DNA of 64,000 bases from Streptomyces sp. NBC_00094. GTDB taxonomy: Bacteria > Actinomycetota > Actinomycetes > Streptomycetales > Streptomycetaceae. Location of the stretch: positions 6,515,501-6,579,500 of the forward strand of contig NZ_JAPEMB010000001.1 of the NCBI RefSeq assembly GCF_026343125.1, written 5' to 3'. Positions 25,071 to 33,816 of this stretch are shown piece after piece (position 1 is the stretch's first letter; each line of letters begins with the position of its first letter). The notes below the pieces were generated by a model. It was not told the origin of the DNA and ran no database searches. It worked only from the letters and a program-made list of their open reading frames with translations. Made by a program: the position numbers and the translations under genes.

Positions 25071-25568
25071 GACCGCCGATGGTCGGGACCGTGATCCGCG
25101 CGCCCAGGAGCTCATCTGGAACAGCCGCTGTTCACATCGTGCAGTAGGGCACCCTTCGCTGTGCCTCCGCGCCCCTGACTTCACCAAGCGGCCATATCTC
25201 AACAGGCATGTCCCGCAACAGAACTGACACTGTTGTTCACCCGATCGAGTGGCTTGAGTCGAAGGGGTCGCGTGTGGGCCAGCTCTCGCAGGCACAGTCA
25301 CCTTCAACACGTCGTGGTCCTCACGGCGTCCGTCTCATGCCGCCGCCGGCGGAGCAGAAACCAGTCGCGAGATCCCAGGCCTAAGGTGCTGTTCGGGGTG
25401 ATCCTTCTGCGGGCGTTGGTATACGGGATCGTACGAAGCGGTACGCGCCAGGCAACCATGGTTGCCAGCCGGTTTCCGCCTGCCTGGAGGCTCCACCTCG
25501 GGCGCGTGTCACGCGCCCGGAGGACGGGTGCGTACTGACCCCAGCCCCGCTGGGAGAAGGACAGCCCC
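25066..25568. other. Intergenic leader region inside the element
   Basis: About 500 bp with no convincing gene. It holds a perfect 16-bp palindrome GGCAACCATGGTTGCC at 25451-25466, about 100 bp upstream of the next start codon, which is a candidate operator for the 843-residue protein gene. Confidence 0.45.
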
Positions 25569-28100
25569 GTGGCAAACAAACGGCCGGAAGGCCCCTACGC
25601 CTACATCGGCACCGACGTCTGGAGCGAGCGGCTCGCGGACGCCATCGACAACACCTGCGCGCAGGAGGGCGTCGTCCCGCCCCCGCGCTCCGCGATCACC
25701 GAGGGTCTCGCCACCGCGTTGGGCGAGACCGAGATCAAGAAGATCGTCGTCGTCTCGCGCGGCAAGAAAGTCCTTAGCCCGACCGCCTGGCGCGTGGTTC
25801 AGTCGGGCGCCGACAAGGTGCTCCTGCTCCTGTGCGACGTCCACGGCGCCGCCGTGGTCCCGTGGGACCTGAATGACCGGACGGTCAGCTGCTGGTCCCC
25901 GCCCGGCCCGGGAGCCAGTCGGCTCGTTGCCAACCTCGTCGCCGCGGAAGCCGACGTGGAGGACGCGGCGAAGATGTTGAAGCTCGCGGAGAAGGAGCGT
26001 GAGGTCCGGCGTCGCGCGCCGGGAGACGATCAGCATGCCGCTGCGGCGCTCGCTGCTGCGGAGGAGAAGTTTGCGCAGGCCGCCAAGCGGTCGCGGGAGG
26101 CTCAGCGCACGAAGACCGCCCTGCTCGCCGCGCTCGGCCAGCGCCGGCCGCGCCCGGTGGTCCGCGCGGCCGAGGAGGACGGTGAGGCCAGGTCGGCTCT
26201 CGTCCTCGCCGAGCAGCCGTACGAGGTGGCGTTCCACATCAACGGCTATGCGCTGGACAACCTCCGCCGCTCTGGCAAGACCCGCGGATATGACCTCGCC
26301 GAGTCCATGGTCGCGGCGGGTCAGCTGACCCGCGGCATGAGTGTCCTCCAGCAGTGGCAGGTAGCAAACGCCGACGGCGCCACATCTCGGCTGTGGCGGA
26401 TGGTCGCGGTGACCGCCAACAACCGCGCGCTGGCCCGCCTCGACATCTTCGGCCTGCGGTCCGAGCATTTGGTGACCGGGATGCCCCAGTCAGCCGTGCC
26501 GCTGGCCAAGGGGCCGAACGATCCCGGCCTGCTGCTCCTCAACCAGCGGGAGGTCCTCAACCGGGTCTCCCACGCCCTCAACGAGGCCAGCGCCTCGGAG
26601 ACGACGGAACCGGACCACAAGGCGCTGCGTGCGATGAAGATCGCCACCGTGCCGACCGAGATCGTCATCGGGTGCAGCAACCCGACCGCGCTGGAGCACG
26701 TGCTGCGGGCGCTGAACGTCAACGACCACCTTCGCGGCATCCAGCCGTACGACGAGGACGCGCGCCTGATCGCACTGTTCGCCACGCTCGTCGACGCGTA
26801 CCTGAAGGAGAAGAGGCTCGGCCCGGTGCTCTCGGACGCCTTCCCCACCGCCCAGGGCGCGGAACTGCTGGACCTCGGGGGTATCCGCGACGCTCTCACC
26901 GCCAACGGCCCGCTCGACCCGCTAGCCGCGCTGCTGCCCAGTGACGAGAAGGTCTCCCCGGTCACCCTGCGGGACATCGCCATCAGGGCGATCACCACCC
27001 TGGTTTTCCCGGACGTCCCGCCCGCTGGTCCGCAGACGGGCAAGCGCCAGGTCCGGGAGACGGGACGCGACTGGCCCATCGTAAGGGCCGCGCTGCAAGA
27101 GGCGCCCTGGAGCCAGGTCCGCGCCAAGACCGCAGAGTCGCGCACCAGGCTGTGGTCCGCCGCCATCGCGCAGCTGTTCCTTCACCGCGCCAACATCCTG
27201 TCCGCCCTCGGCATGTTCGGCACGACCGAAGTCAAGGACGGCTCCGGGCAGGACCCGCGGGCGCTCAAGGAACTGCTTCTCGGGGTCGAGGCGGGAGACA
27301 CCACCGCTTGGGCCGCGCTGGTGCAGCGGATGGCACCCGCGCTGATCCACGCGCCCGAACCGCTGGTCACCCCGGGCCAAGGCAGTGAGGCGAGTGAGGG
27401 GCGCAAGGGCGTGCGCCGCACTCCGACGAACGCACTCGCCGCGCTGACGCTCGCGTACACCGAGCCGGTGCCGGGCGTTAGCAGGGAGCTGTTGCTCGCC
27501 TTCGCGAGGTCCGTTCTGCAGCACCCGGACGTGACCGAGGCACCCGAGGCCCCCGGTGGCGGCCTGCCGGTCTGCTATGGCGAGACGCACGTGGCCGAGG
27601 AGGATCGGACCCCGATCGTGCCAGGAATGGTGCTCGTCCCCGACCTCGACGGCGCCCCCACCGGCTTCGTCGCCGACAAGGAGTGGTTTGACCGCCGCTT
27701 CCCCGTTGAGCTGGCCCGATCCGGCCGGACGGGCACGACCGGCGACGGTACTGCCGGTGCGGAGGCCGCCTCGGAGGACAGTGACCAAGCCGACGACGCG
27801 ACCACGGTGACCGGACAGGCCCCGCCCGCCGACCCGCGCGTCCGGCTCGCTGAACTCCGTAGGGAGCTGCCGGCCAGGATCGAACTGGCGGTGGGCAACT
27901 ACCAGCGGGCGATCGAGGCGGCCAACGCCCTTCTGGCGGACTTCGACGAAGCGAGCCGGCTGCGCCACCGTATTGCCGAGGATCCGCTGCCGGCCGAACA
28001 GCGGATCCAGTGGATGGAGCGGCTGGCCTCCGCCCGGGCGAAGGCGCAGGAGAGTGCAGGCGTGCTCGGCCAGGCGGAGACGTTGATCCTGCAGGTGTAG
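25569..28100 (+). CDS. Large protein of unknown function (843 residues)
   Basis: I do not recognise this protein. The GTG start follows GAGAAGGA. Visible features are an N-terminal alpha/beta-looking part (YAYIGTDVWSERLADAIDNT, IKKIVVVSRGKKVLSPTAWRVV), a long Ala/Glu/Lys-rich helical stretch at about residues 120-190 likely to be a coiled coil, and a central region (about 215-300) with SRLWRMVAVTANNRALARLDI that faintly recalls ParB/DndB-like nuclease folds. A second charged linker lies near 725-760 and another helical segment at the C-terminus. There is no signal peptide or membrane segment. It is followed by a strong hairpin and then a kinase fusion gene; a joint function is only a suggestion. 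Confidence 0.8.
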   Translation: MANKRPEGPYAYIGTDVWSERLADAIDNTCAQEGVVPPPRSAITEGLATALGETEIKKIVVVSRGKKVLSPTAWRVVQSGADKVLLLLCDVHGAAVVPWDLNDRTVSCWSPPGPGASRLVANLVAAEADVEDAAKMLKLAEKEREVRRRAPGDDQHAAAALAAAEEKFAQAAKRSREAQRTKTALLAALGQRRPRPVVRAAEEDGEARSALVLAEQPYEVAFHINGYALDNLRRSGKTRGYDLAESMVAAGQLTRGMSVLQQWQVANADGATSRLWRMVAVTANNRALARLDIFGLRSEHLVTGMPQSAVPLAKGPNDPGLLLLNQREVLNRVSHALNEASASETTEPDHKALRAMKIATVPTEIVIGCSNPTALEHVLRALNVNDHLRGIQPYDEDARLIALFATLVDAYLKEKRLGPVLSDAFPTAQGAELLDLGGIRDALTANGPLDPLAALLPSDEKVSPVTLRDIAIRAITTLVFPDVPPAGPQTGKRQVRETGRDWPIVRAALQEAPWSQVRAKTAESRTRLWSAAIAQLFLHRANILSALGMFGTTEVKDGSGQDPRALKELLLGVEAGDTTAWAALVQRMAPALIHAPEPLVTPGQGSEASEGRKGVRRTPTNALAALTLAYTEPVPGVSRELLLAFARSVLQHPDVTEAPEAPGGGLPVCYGETHVAEEDRTPIVPGMVLVPDLDGAPTGFVADKEWFDRRFPVELARSGRTGTTGDGTAGAEAASEDSDQADDATTVTGQAPPADPRVRLAELRRELPARIELAVGNYQRAIEAANALLADFDEASRLRHRIAEDPLPAEQRIQWMERLASARAKAQESAGVLGQAETLILQV

Positions 28101-28198
28101 GCCCTGGCCGAACCCGCCGTCGGGCGCCGCTGGTGGACGATGCCACCATCCTGAAGCGGCGAGTGCGGCGGCGGGCGGGCTGGTTGATGCCCTGACCG

Positions 28199-28233
28199 AA
28201 GGCGGGGTCCACCAATATGGTGGACCCCGCCTT
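28199..28233. terminator. Strong hairpin terminator
   Basis: A perfect 16-bp stem (28199-28214 and 28218-28233, AAGGCGGGGTCCACCA) with a 3-nt loop lies 98 bp after the stop of the 843-residue protein gene. Confidence 0.8.
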
Positions 28234-28239
28234 GTGCCC

Positions 28240-28625
28240 GGCGGCTGGCGGTCAGGCTGGGCCTCGCGGAGCGGGTTGACAGCGTCCGCCCGTATCCGGG
28301 AGTCGGCGAGCTGTGGCGAATTGCCGCGCGGAGCGCGTACGCGCAACTGTGGGACAACCCGCTGCTGCTCGTGAGGACGGTCGCGGGTCTCGTGTTCGTC
28401 TATCTGGCGCTGCCCGGTGGCCCTGGTAGTCGGCGTCGCAGCGGGAACGCGGTGGCAGCGTGGGTGGGCGGTGCCGCGTGGGCGGTGATGGCGGGGACGT
28501 ACGTGCCGATGCTCCGCTACTACCGGTAGCCGATGTGGCTCGCTCCGCTGCTGCCGTTCATCGCGTCCCTCTATCTCCTGATGGCGATGGACGTACGCGC
28601 GCCCGGAGGGGCACAGGACCGGTGA
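28240..28625 (+). pseudogene. Remnant of a hopanoid-associated glycosyltransferase (HpnB-like) 3' end
   Basis: Without a start codon, the frame reads RLGLAERVDSVRPYPGVGEL, WRIAARSAYAQLWDNPLLLV and then two membrane-like segments, interrupted by TAG at 28527-28529 in MLRYYR*PMWLAPLLPF, and ends at TGA 28623. This is the C-terminal part of HpnB-type glycosyltransferases (AARSAYAQL, then C-terminal membrane helices). The catalytic domain is absent, so it is a truncated and nonsense-mutated relic. Confidence 0.65.
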
Positions 28626-28702
28626 ACGGCGGCCTTCTGGTCGACGCCCGGGCGATACGCTGGAGAGACGGACAACCAGCCTCTCACGTAGGAGAGTTAC
28701 CC

Positions 28703-30763
28703 TTGCCGCAGCTTGCCGTCGTGCACACCTTCTGGACCGATTACGAGCGTCTGGACAAGCCCGTCCGGGCCGGGGTTCGCAAGGCGATGGCCAAGTTTCA
28801 GTCGCATACTGTGGCCGAGTTGTACGCGGACAAGGGCCTGGGGTTGTCCGTCGCGCGCATGGCCCTTGATCCGCGGATGAGGACGATACGCATCACGGCC
28901 TTCTGGAGGGGCGTGCTTCTCGCGCCCGACGACGGAAGTGAGACCTTTCTCCTCCTCAAGGTGCTGCCGCACGACGAGGCCCTGCGGTGGGCCGCCACCC
29001 GGCTCTTCTCCGTGAACTCGGCGACGGGAAGCTTGGAGGTGCGGGACGTCGCGGCCATGGAGCGGCTGGTCACTTCGCGGCCAGCCTCCCACGCTCCGAG
29101 GACTCTCTTCGCCCGGTTCTCCGCCACCGACCTCACAAAGCTGGGCATCGACGGCCGGACCTTGGAGGCCATCCGCACCATCACAGACAGGGCGCAGTTT
29201 GACGCCTTCCAGCCGCTGCTTCCCGAGGACCAGCGCGAGGTGCTCCAGTACCTTGCCGAGGGGTTCGAGCCGGCGGAGGTCTTCCGGAACGTCGTCGCTC
29301 CCCGGCGGCCCGCGGATGCGAACCCGCCGGTTTCGGCGAGCCTCGCGGATGTCATCGCCCACACGAGTGACCGGATCACCCTCTTCTCGGAAGCCGGAGA
29401 ACTGGAGGAGATCGCCGGCAAGCCGCTGATCGCACCACGAACGGGAGAGCTGGTCAGCCCCTCCCGGCGGGGCGAGCGCAAGGACTACCGGTGTGAAAGG
29501 CTACCCCTTGCCGACGGCGGCCAGGCAGACGTCTTCAAGGCTGTGCACAAGCCCAGCGGCGAGGTCGTCATCCTCAAGAAGCTGAGGGACAAGTATCCGT
29601 CTGAGCGTCAAGTTGCCCGCATGAAGCGGGAGATCGAATGCGGGCGCAACCTGATCGGGAACCCGCACGCGATGCCGGTCCTGGACTTCGATCCCAAGTA
29701 CACCTGGTTCGTCATGCCGTACGCGGAGGCCACCGCCGAGAGCTGCCGGGAGGAGTTTTGCGATGATGCGGCTCTGCGGGAGCTGCTGGAATCCCTCTGC
29801 TCGGTCCTCGCGGTGGCGCACCGCACGGGATGGATCCACCGGGACATCAAGCCGGCCAACGTCCTGCGCCTGAAAGGCCGCTGGGTCTTGGCGGACTGGG
29901 GGATCGTGCGGCGGCCCCTGGGGCAGACGACCGATCCGCAGCGGACCCGCGTGGGGGTCTTCCTCGGCTCCGAGGGTTTCGCGGCACCTGAGCACTACAG
30001 CGACGCCCACCTCGTGGGCCCCGCCGCCGACATTTACAGCCTGGGACAGCTCATCGGATGGGTTGTCACGGGTGAGATGCCCCTCGTGAACGTTCCGTTG
30101 CTCCCCAAGTCGGGCCCCTGGCGTGCAATCGTCCGGGAGGCGACCCAGAGGGACCCGGAGCGACGTCCGGCTACGGTGTCCGCCTTCCTCGATTTCGTTG
30201 CGCAAGAGCTGGACGGGCCGGCGGAGCCCGTTGCCCTACGCGGCGAGCACCTTCAGCGGGAACTGCTCGACGGGTCGACGGGTGCGGGGTCGGACCTCCT
30301 GACGCTGGCCGCAACGCATCCCGACGACGTGGCTCTCTACTTCGACGTGCTGATCAAGGTTCCCGTCGCCTCGATCATGACGGATCTGCTGGCCGACGCC
30401 GCTCGTGCGGTCGAGGTCGTGTCCGCGATGGCGACACTCTTCGGCGCGGATGTCTCCCACGGTTCCGAGGAACTCGGCGCCACCGTCAGATGGCTGGCCG
30501 GTATCGCCGAGGAAGCTGCCCGGGCGAAGGAACTCGACCTCCTGGAAGCGTGCTGCGGTGGCGCGTTCGAATGGATCCCCCTCCTGGACGACCAGAGCGG
30601 TCAGGCCGAGGGCTTCTCATGGTGGACGCCCCTGAGCGGGGACGCCGCCAGCTCGGTGGCGGCGATGCTGCGACAACACCCGGAGTGCGTGACGTACTTC
30701 GGGCACCTGACGCACGACCTCCGCGTCGACCACCGGATTCGCGCTGCCATCGCCCAGCAGTAG
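28703..30763 (+). CDS. RelE-like domain fused to a Ser/Thr protein kinase
   Basis: The TTG at 28703 follows AGGAGAG at six bases and fits the domain start; the product is 686 residues. Residues 1-120 match the RelE/ParE-like N-domain known from actinobacterial UvrD-type helicases (LAVVHTFWTDYERLDKPVRA, MRTIRITAFWRGVLLAP, LLKVLPHDEALRWAATRLFSVN), and residues about 135-195 match their linker (DLTKLGIDGRTLEAIRTITD). Instead of a helicase, a kinase domain follows (about 260-510): glycine loop ADGGQADVF, lysine VILKKL, HRDIKPANV with catalytic Asp near 381, DWG in place of DFG, and AAPEHY. The C-terminal 175 residues are unrecognised. It is cytoplasmic. Confidence 0.82.
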   Translation: MPQLAVVHTFWTDYERLDKPVRAGVRKAMAKFQSHTVAELYADKGLGLSVARMALDPRMRTIRITAFWRGVLLAPDDGSETFLLLKVLPHDEALRWAATRLFSVNSATGSLEVRDVAAMERLVTSRPASHAPRTLFARFSATDLTKLGIDGRTLEAIRTITDRAQFDAFQPLLPEDQREVLQYLAEGFEPAEVFRNVVAPRRPADANPPVSASLADVIAHTSDRITLFSEAGELEEIAGKPLIAPRTGELVSPSRRGERKDYRCERLPLADGGQADVFKAVHKPSGEVVILKKLRDKYPSERQVARMKREIECGRNLIGNPHAMPVLDFDPKYTWFVMPYAEATAESCREEFCDDAALRELLESLCSVLAVAHRTGWIHRDIKPANVLRLKGRWVLADWGIVRRPLGQTTDPQRTRVGVFLGSEGFAAPEHYSDAHLVGPAADIYSLGQLIGWVVTGEMPLVNVPLLPKSGPWRAIVREATQRDPERRPATVSAFLDFVAQELDGPAEPVALRGEHLQRELLDGSTGAGSDLLTLAATHPDDVALYFDVLIKVPVASIMTDLLADAARAVEVVSAMATLFGADVSHGSEELGATVRWLAGIAEEAARAKELDLLEACCGGAFEWIPLLDDQSGQAEGFSWWTPLSGDAASSVAAMLRQHPECVTYFGHLTHDLRVDHRIRAAIAQQ

Positions 30764-31026
30764 ACCGCTTTGCCGGCAGTCGGCGCGGTGCAGCGCCTCC
30801 GTTGTCAAGGAAACCTCCGCCGCAGCCCGCTCGTCGTTGGTGAGCCGGAACCAGGGCTTCATCCTTCACCGTGCCCAGTCGAGCTGGGCTGGTCCGTGGC
30901 GTGCACGACAACTGGCCTGTTACCGCCCTGATCGCGTTCCGCTAGGACGGCCCTGAGCCGTGGGCAGTCGACCTGGGCCAACGCAAGCCTGGGGCCGGCG
31001 ATCTCCGGGTGTCTCAAGGTGGAACC

Positions 31027-32416
31027 GGGGTCTGTCAATCGAGCGGTGTAACCAGTGTGGTTGGGATTACTGGCGGGCTGCGGAGAGGCGTCCGTCGAAG
31101 GTGATGTCGAAGGCGTTCAGTGCGGTCTTCCAGCGCAGGGTCCAGCGGGCCTGGCCCTTGCCGGTGGGGTCGAGCGACATGATGGCCATGTAGACGCACT
31201 TCAGGGCGGCCTGCTCGTTGGGGAAGTGGCCGCGCGCCTTGACCGCGCGGCGGATCCTGGCGTTGACGGACTCGATCGCGTTGGTGGTGCAGACGATGCG
31301 GCGGATCTCGGTGTCGAAGCGGAGGAACGGGGTGAACTCCTCCCAGGCGTTCTCCCAGAGCCGGACGATCGCCGGGTACTTCCTTCCCCAGGCGTCTGTG
31401 AACTCGGCGAACCGTTCCAGGGCGGCCTCCTCGGTCGCCGCGGTGTAGACGGGCTTGAGGAGCCCGCGATCTTGTCCCAGTCCTGGCGGGCGGCATAGCG
31501 GAAGGAGTTCCGCAGCAGGTGGACCACGCAGGTCTGCACGATCGTCTTCGGCCAGACGGTCTCGACCGCGTCGGGCAGGCCCTTGAGGCCGTCGCAGACG
31601 AGCATGAGGACGTCGTTCACGCCGCGGTTCTTGATCTCGGTGAGGATGTGCATCCAGTGCTTGGCACCCTCGCCGCCGTCGCCGGCCCACAGCCCCAGGA
31701 TGTCGCGGCGGCCCTCAGCCGTGACGGCTAGAGCCACGTAGATCGGCCTGTTGGCCACGGCGCCGTCGCGGATCTTCACGTGGATGGCGTCGATGAAGAC
31801 CACCGGATAGACCGGGTCGAGCGGTCGGTTCTGCCACTCGGCCATCGCATCGAGGACCTTGTCGGTGAGCGTGGAGATCGTCTGGCGGGAGACGTCAGCG
31901 CCATAGACCTCGGCCAGGTGGGCCTGGACCTCGCCGGTCGTCAGGCCCTTCGCGGACAGGGAGATGACCATCTCGTCGACGCCGGTCAGGCGCTTCTGCC
32001 GCTTCTTGACGATCTTCGGCTCAAACGATCCGTCCCGGTCGCGGGGCACGGATACCTCCACCGGGCCGACGTCCGCCAGGACGGTCTTCGCTCGGGTGCC
32101 GTTGCGGCTGTTCCCGCCGTTCTTCCCAGCCGGATCATGCTTGTCATAGCCGAGGTGATCGGTGATCTCGCCCTCCAGGGCGGATTCCAGCAGCCGCTTC
32201 GTCAACTGCTGGAGCAGCCCGCCCTCACCTGTCAGCCGCAGGCCCTCGGCCTGGGCCCGGGACACCAACTCGTCGAGCAGCCGGTTGTCCACCGCCTTCG
32301 ACGCCTACGGCTCAGCCGCCTCGACCGCCTCGACTGCCTCGACCTCGGTCACGTTCTCACCGGTCATCGATGCATCCTCCATGATCGGGAGTTACACCGA
32401 ACGATTTACAGTCCCC
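31027..32416. mobile_element. IS256-family insertion sequence copy
   Basis: Imperfect 26-bp terminal inverted repeats were found at 31027-31052 (GGGGTCTGTCAATCG...) and 32391-32416 (complement GGGGACTGTAAATCG...), with four mismatches; both continue to CGGTGTAAC. They enclose a transposase gene that fills the element. No flanking target duplication was seen, which suggests an old insertion or a later rearrangement. Confidence 0.8.
31069..32292 (-). pseudogene. IS256-family transposase, frameshifted
   Basis: The N-terminal three-quarters (MDNRLLDELVSRAQAEGLRL, LGYDKHDPAGKNGGNSRNGT, then FIDAIHVK and CDGLKGLPDAVE with two DDE aspartates) lie in one frame until DWDKIAG near 31470. The rest (LLKPVYTAATEEAALERFAE, TTNAIESVNARIRRAVKARG with the DDE Glu) continues in another frame. 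The frameshift separates the third catalytic residue, so the protein should be inactive. IS256 transposases are normally a single frame, which argues against programmed frameshifting; a sequencing error cannot be ruled out. Confidence 0.85.
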
Positions 32417-32487
32417 GCACACGACGCTCGACACCTTCTTCACCACCACACCGGCCCCTCAACCCCACCCGGGAGAACGGAGCAGCG

Positions 32488-33279
32488 ATGTCCCTGCCCC
32501 TGCTTGAGACCCCGCTCCAGACCCGGCCGCTCCAGGGCCGCAACGCCCTCGTCACCGGCGGGGCCACCGGCATCGGCGCCGAGATCGGCCGGGCGCTCGC
32601 CGCCGCCGGAGCGACCGTCGCGGTCAACCACCTCGGCCAGGACCACGACGCCCACGTCCTCCTCGCGGCCTTCGAACGCGCGGGCAGCCTCGGGATCGCG
32701 GTCAACGCCGACCTGACCGATCCGGGCTCCGTCCAGACCATGGCCGACCTCGTCCGCGCCGAGATCGGCCCCGTCGACATTCTGGTGAACAACGCCGGCG
32801 CCTACCCCCGCGTCGCTTGGCAGGACACTGACGAAGCTGCCTGGGACTACTCCCTCGACGTGAACCTCACCGTCCACTACCGCGCGTGCCACGCGCTCAC
32901 CCCCGGCATGATCGAACGCCGCTGGGGCCGGATCGTGAACATCGGCAGCGTCAACGCCCGCGCAGGCTGTACGAACCTCGTCGCGTACAGCACCGCGAAG
33001 GCCGGGCTGCTGGGCCTGACCCGCTCCCTCGCCCGCGAACTGGGCCCGTACGGGATCTGCGTCAACACGGTCCTGCCTGGAGCCATCCAGGTCGAGGCCG
33101 AGAACGCGCTCCCCAATCGGCACCGTGCGCGGCCGGAGGACCAGATCAAGCGCCAGTGCGTCCCGCGCCGTGGCCGGCCCGAGGACGTCGCCGCCCTTGT
33201 GGCGTTTCTCGTGGGCCCCTCCGCCTCGTTCATCACGGGGCAGTCCGTCCACGTCGACGGCGGCTGGCTGCTCCACTGA
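32488..33279 (+). CDS. Short-chain dehydrogenase/reductase
   Basis: The 263-residue protein has the classical SDR motifs: cofactor loop TGGATGIGAEIG, NNAGAYPR, the catalytic Ser in NIGSVNARAG and YSTAK, and the C-terminal ITGQSVHVDGGWLLH. It is an NAD(P)H-dependent oxidoreductase similar to 3-oxoacyl-ACP reductase-type SDRs. The ATG at 32488 follows GGAGAACGGAG. It lies immediately right of the IS256 copy and 30 bp before the Nudix gene, with which it is probably co-transcribed. Confidence 0.9.
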   Translation: MSLPLLETPLQTRPLQGRNALVTGGATGIGAEIGRALAAAGATVAVNHLGQDHDAHVLLAAFERAGSLGIAVNADLTDPGSVQTMADLVRAEIGPVDILVNNAGAYPRVAWQDTDEAAWDYSLDVNLTVHYRACHALTPGMIERRWGRIVNIGSVNARAGCTNLVAYSTAKAGLLGLTRSLARELGPYGICVNTVLPGAIQVEAENALPNRHRARPEDQIKRQCVPRRGRPEDVAALVAFLVGPSASFITGQSVHVDGGWLLH

Positions 33280-33309
33280 GACCGTCAACAAGCAAGGAGA
33301 CGAACCGAA

Positions 33310-33747
33310 ATGATCGAACGAGTCCGAGCCGTCCTCGTCACCGCGGACGACACGATGCTGGTCATCCGCCGCACCAGGCCCGGCATTCCCGAGTACTGGG
33401 TCCTGCCCGGCGGCGGTGTCGAACACGACGACGTCTCCCGGGAGGCCGCCCTCCACAGGGAGATCCACGAGGAGATCGCGGGGAAGGCCGACATCATCCG
33501 TCTCCTCCACACCATGGAGTCCGATGACGAGCGCCAGCTCTTCTACCTCGCCCGCATCGCTACCTGGTCCTTCGAGGACCGCACCGGCCCCGAGTTCAGC
33601 GCGGAGGGCCGCGGCGAATACGCGCTGGAGGAGATCCCGCTGACCCCGGAGGGGCTCGACGGCATCGACCTCAAGCCGGAGGGGATCGCCCACGTCCTAC
33701 GGGGAGCCATCAGCGCCGGAGGCCTCGGAGCCGAGGCATCGCTCTGA
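33310..33747 (+). CDS. Nudix hydrolase family protein
   Basis: The 145-residue protein contains a Nudix box, GGGVEHDDVSREAALHREIHEEIAGKADI, with the metal-binding REIHEE intact; the usual Gly-Glu after the first part of the box is Asp-Asp here. It probably cleaves a nucleoside-diphosphate derivative. GGAGACGAACCGAA precedes the ATG. It follows the SDR gene and may act in the same pathway. Confidence 0.87.
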   Translation: MIERVRAVLVTADDTMLVIRRTRPGIPEYWVLPGGGVEHDDVSREAALHREIHEEIAGKADIIRLLHTMESDDERQLFYLARIATWSFEDRTGPEFSAEGRGEYALEEIPLTPEGLDGIDLKPEGIAHVLRGAISAGGLGAEASL

Positions 33748-33766
33748 GCCTTCTGGTAGATCAACC

Positions 33767-33805
33767 CGCCACCAGGGCCGACTCTGAGATGAGCCGACCC
33801 TGGCG
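33767..33805. terminator. Imperfect hairpin between convergent genes
   Basis: CGCCACCAGGGCCGACT (33767-33783) pairs with AGCCGACCCTGGCG (33792-33805) with a three-base bulge and two mismatches or wobble pairs. Its position between the Nudix gene and the convergent hypothetical gene fits a terminator. Confidence 0.4.
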
Positions 33806-33816
33806 GCGTTCCGGCG

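Noticed and set aside
25233..25579. Small open frames on both strands in the leader of the 843-residue protein gene
   Set aside because: They lack ribosome sites and recognisable motifs, and they overlap each other.
31020..32420. Programmed frameshifting of the IS256 transposase
   Set aside because: IS256-family transposases are normally made from one frame, and no slippery sequence was seen at the break, so simple inactivation is more likely.
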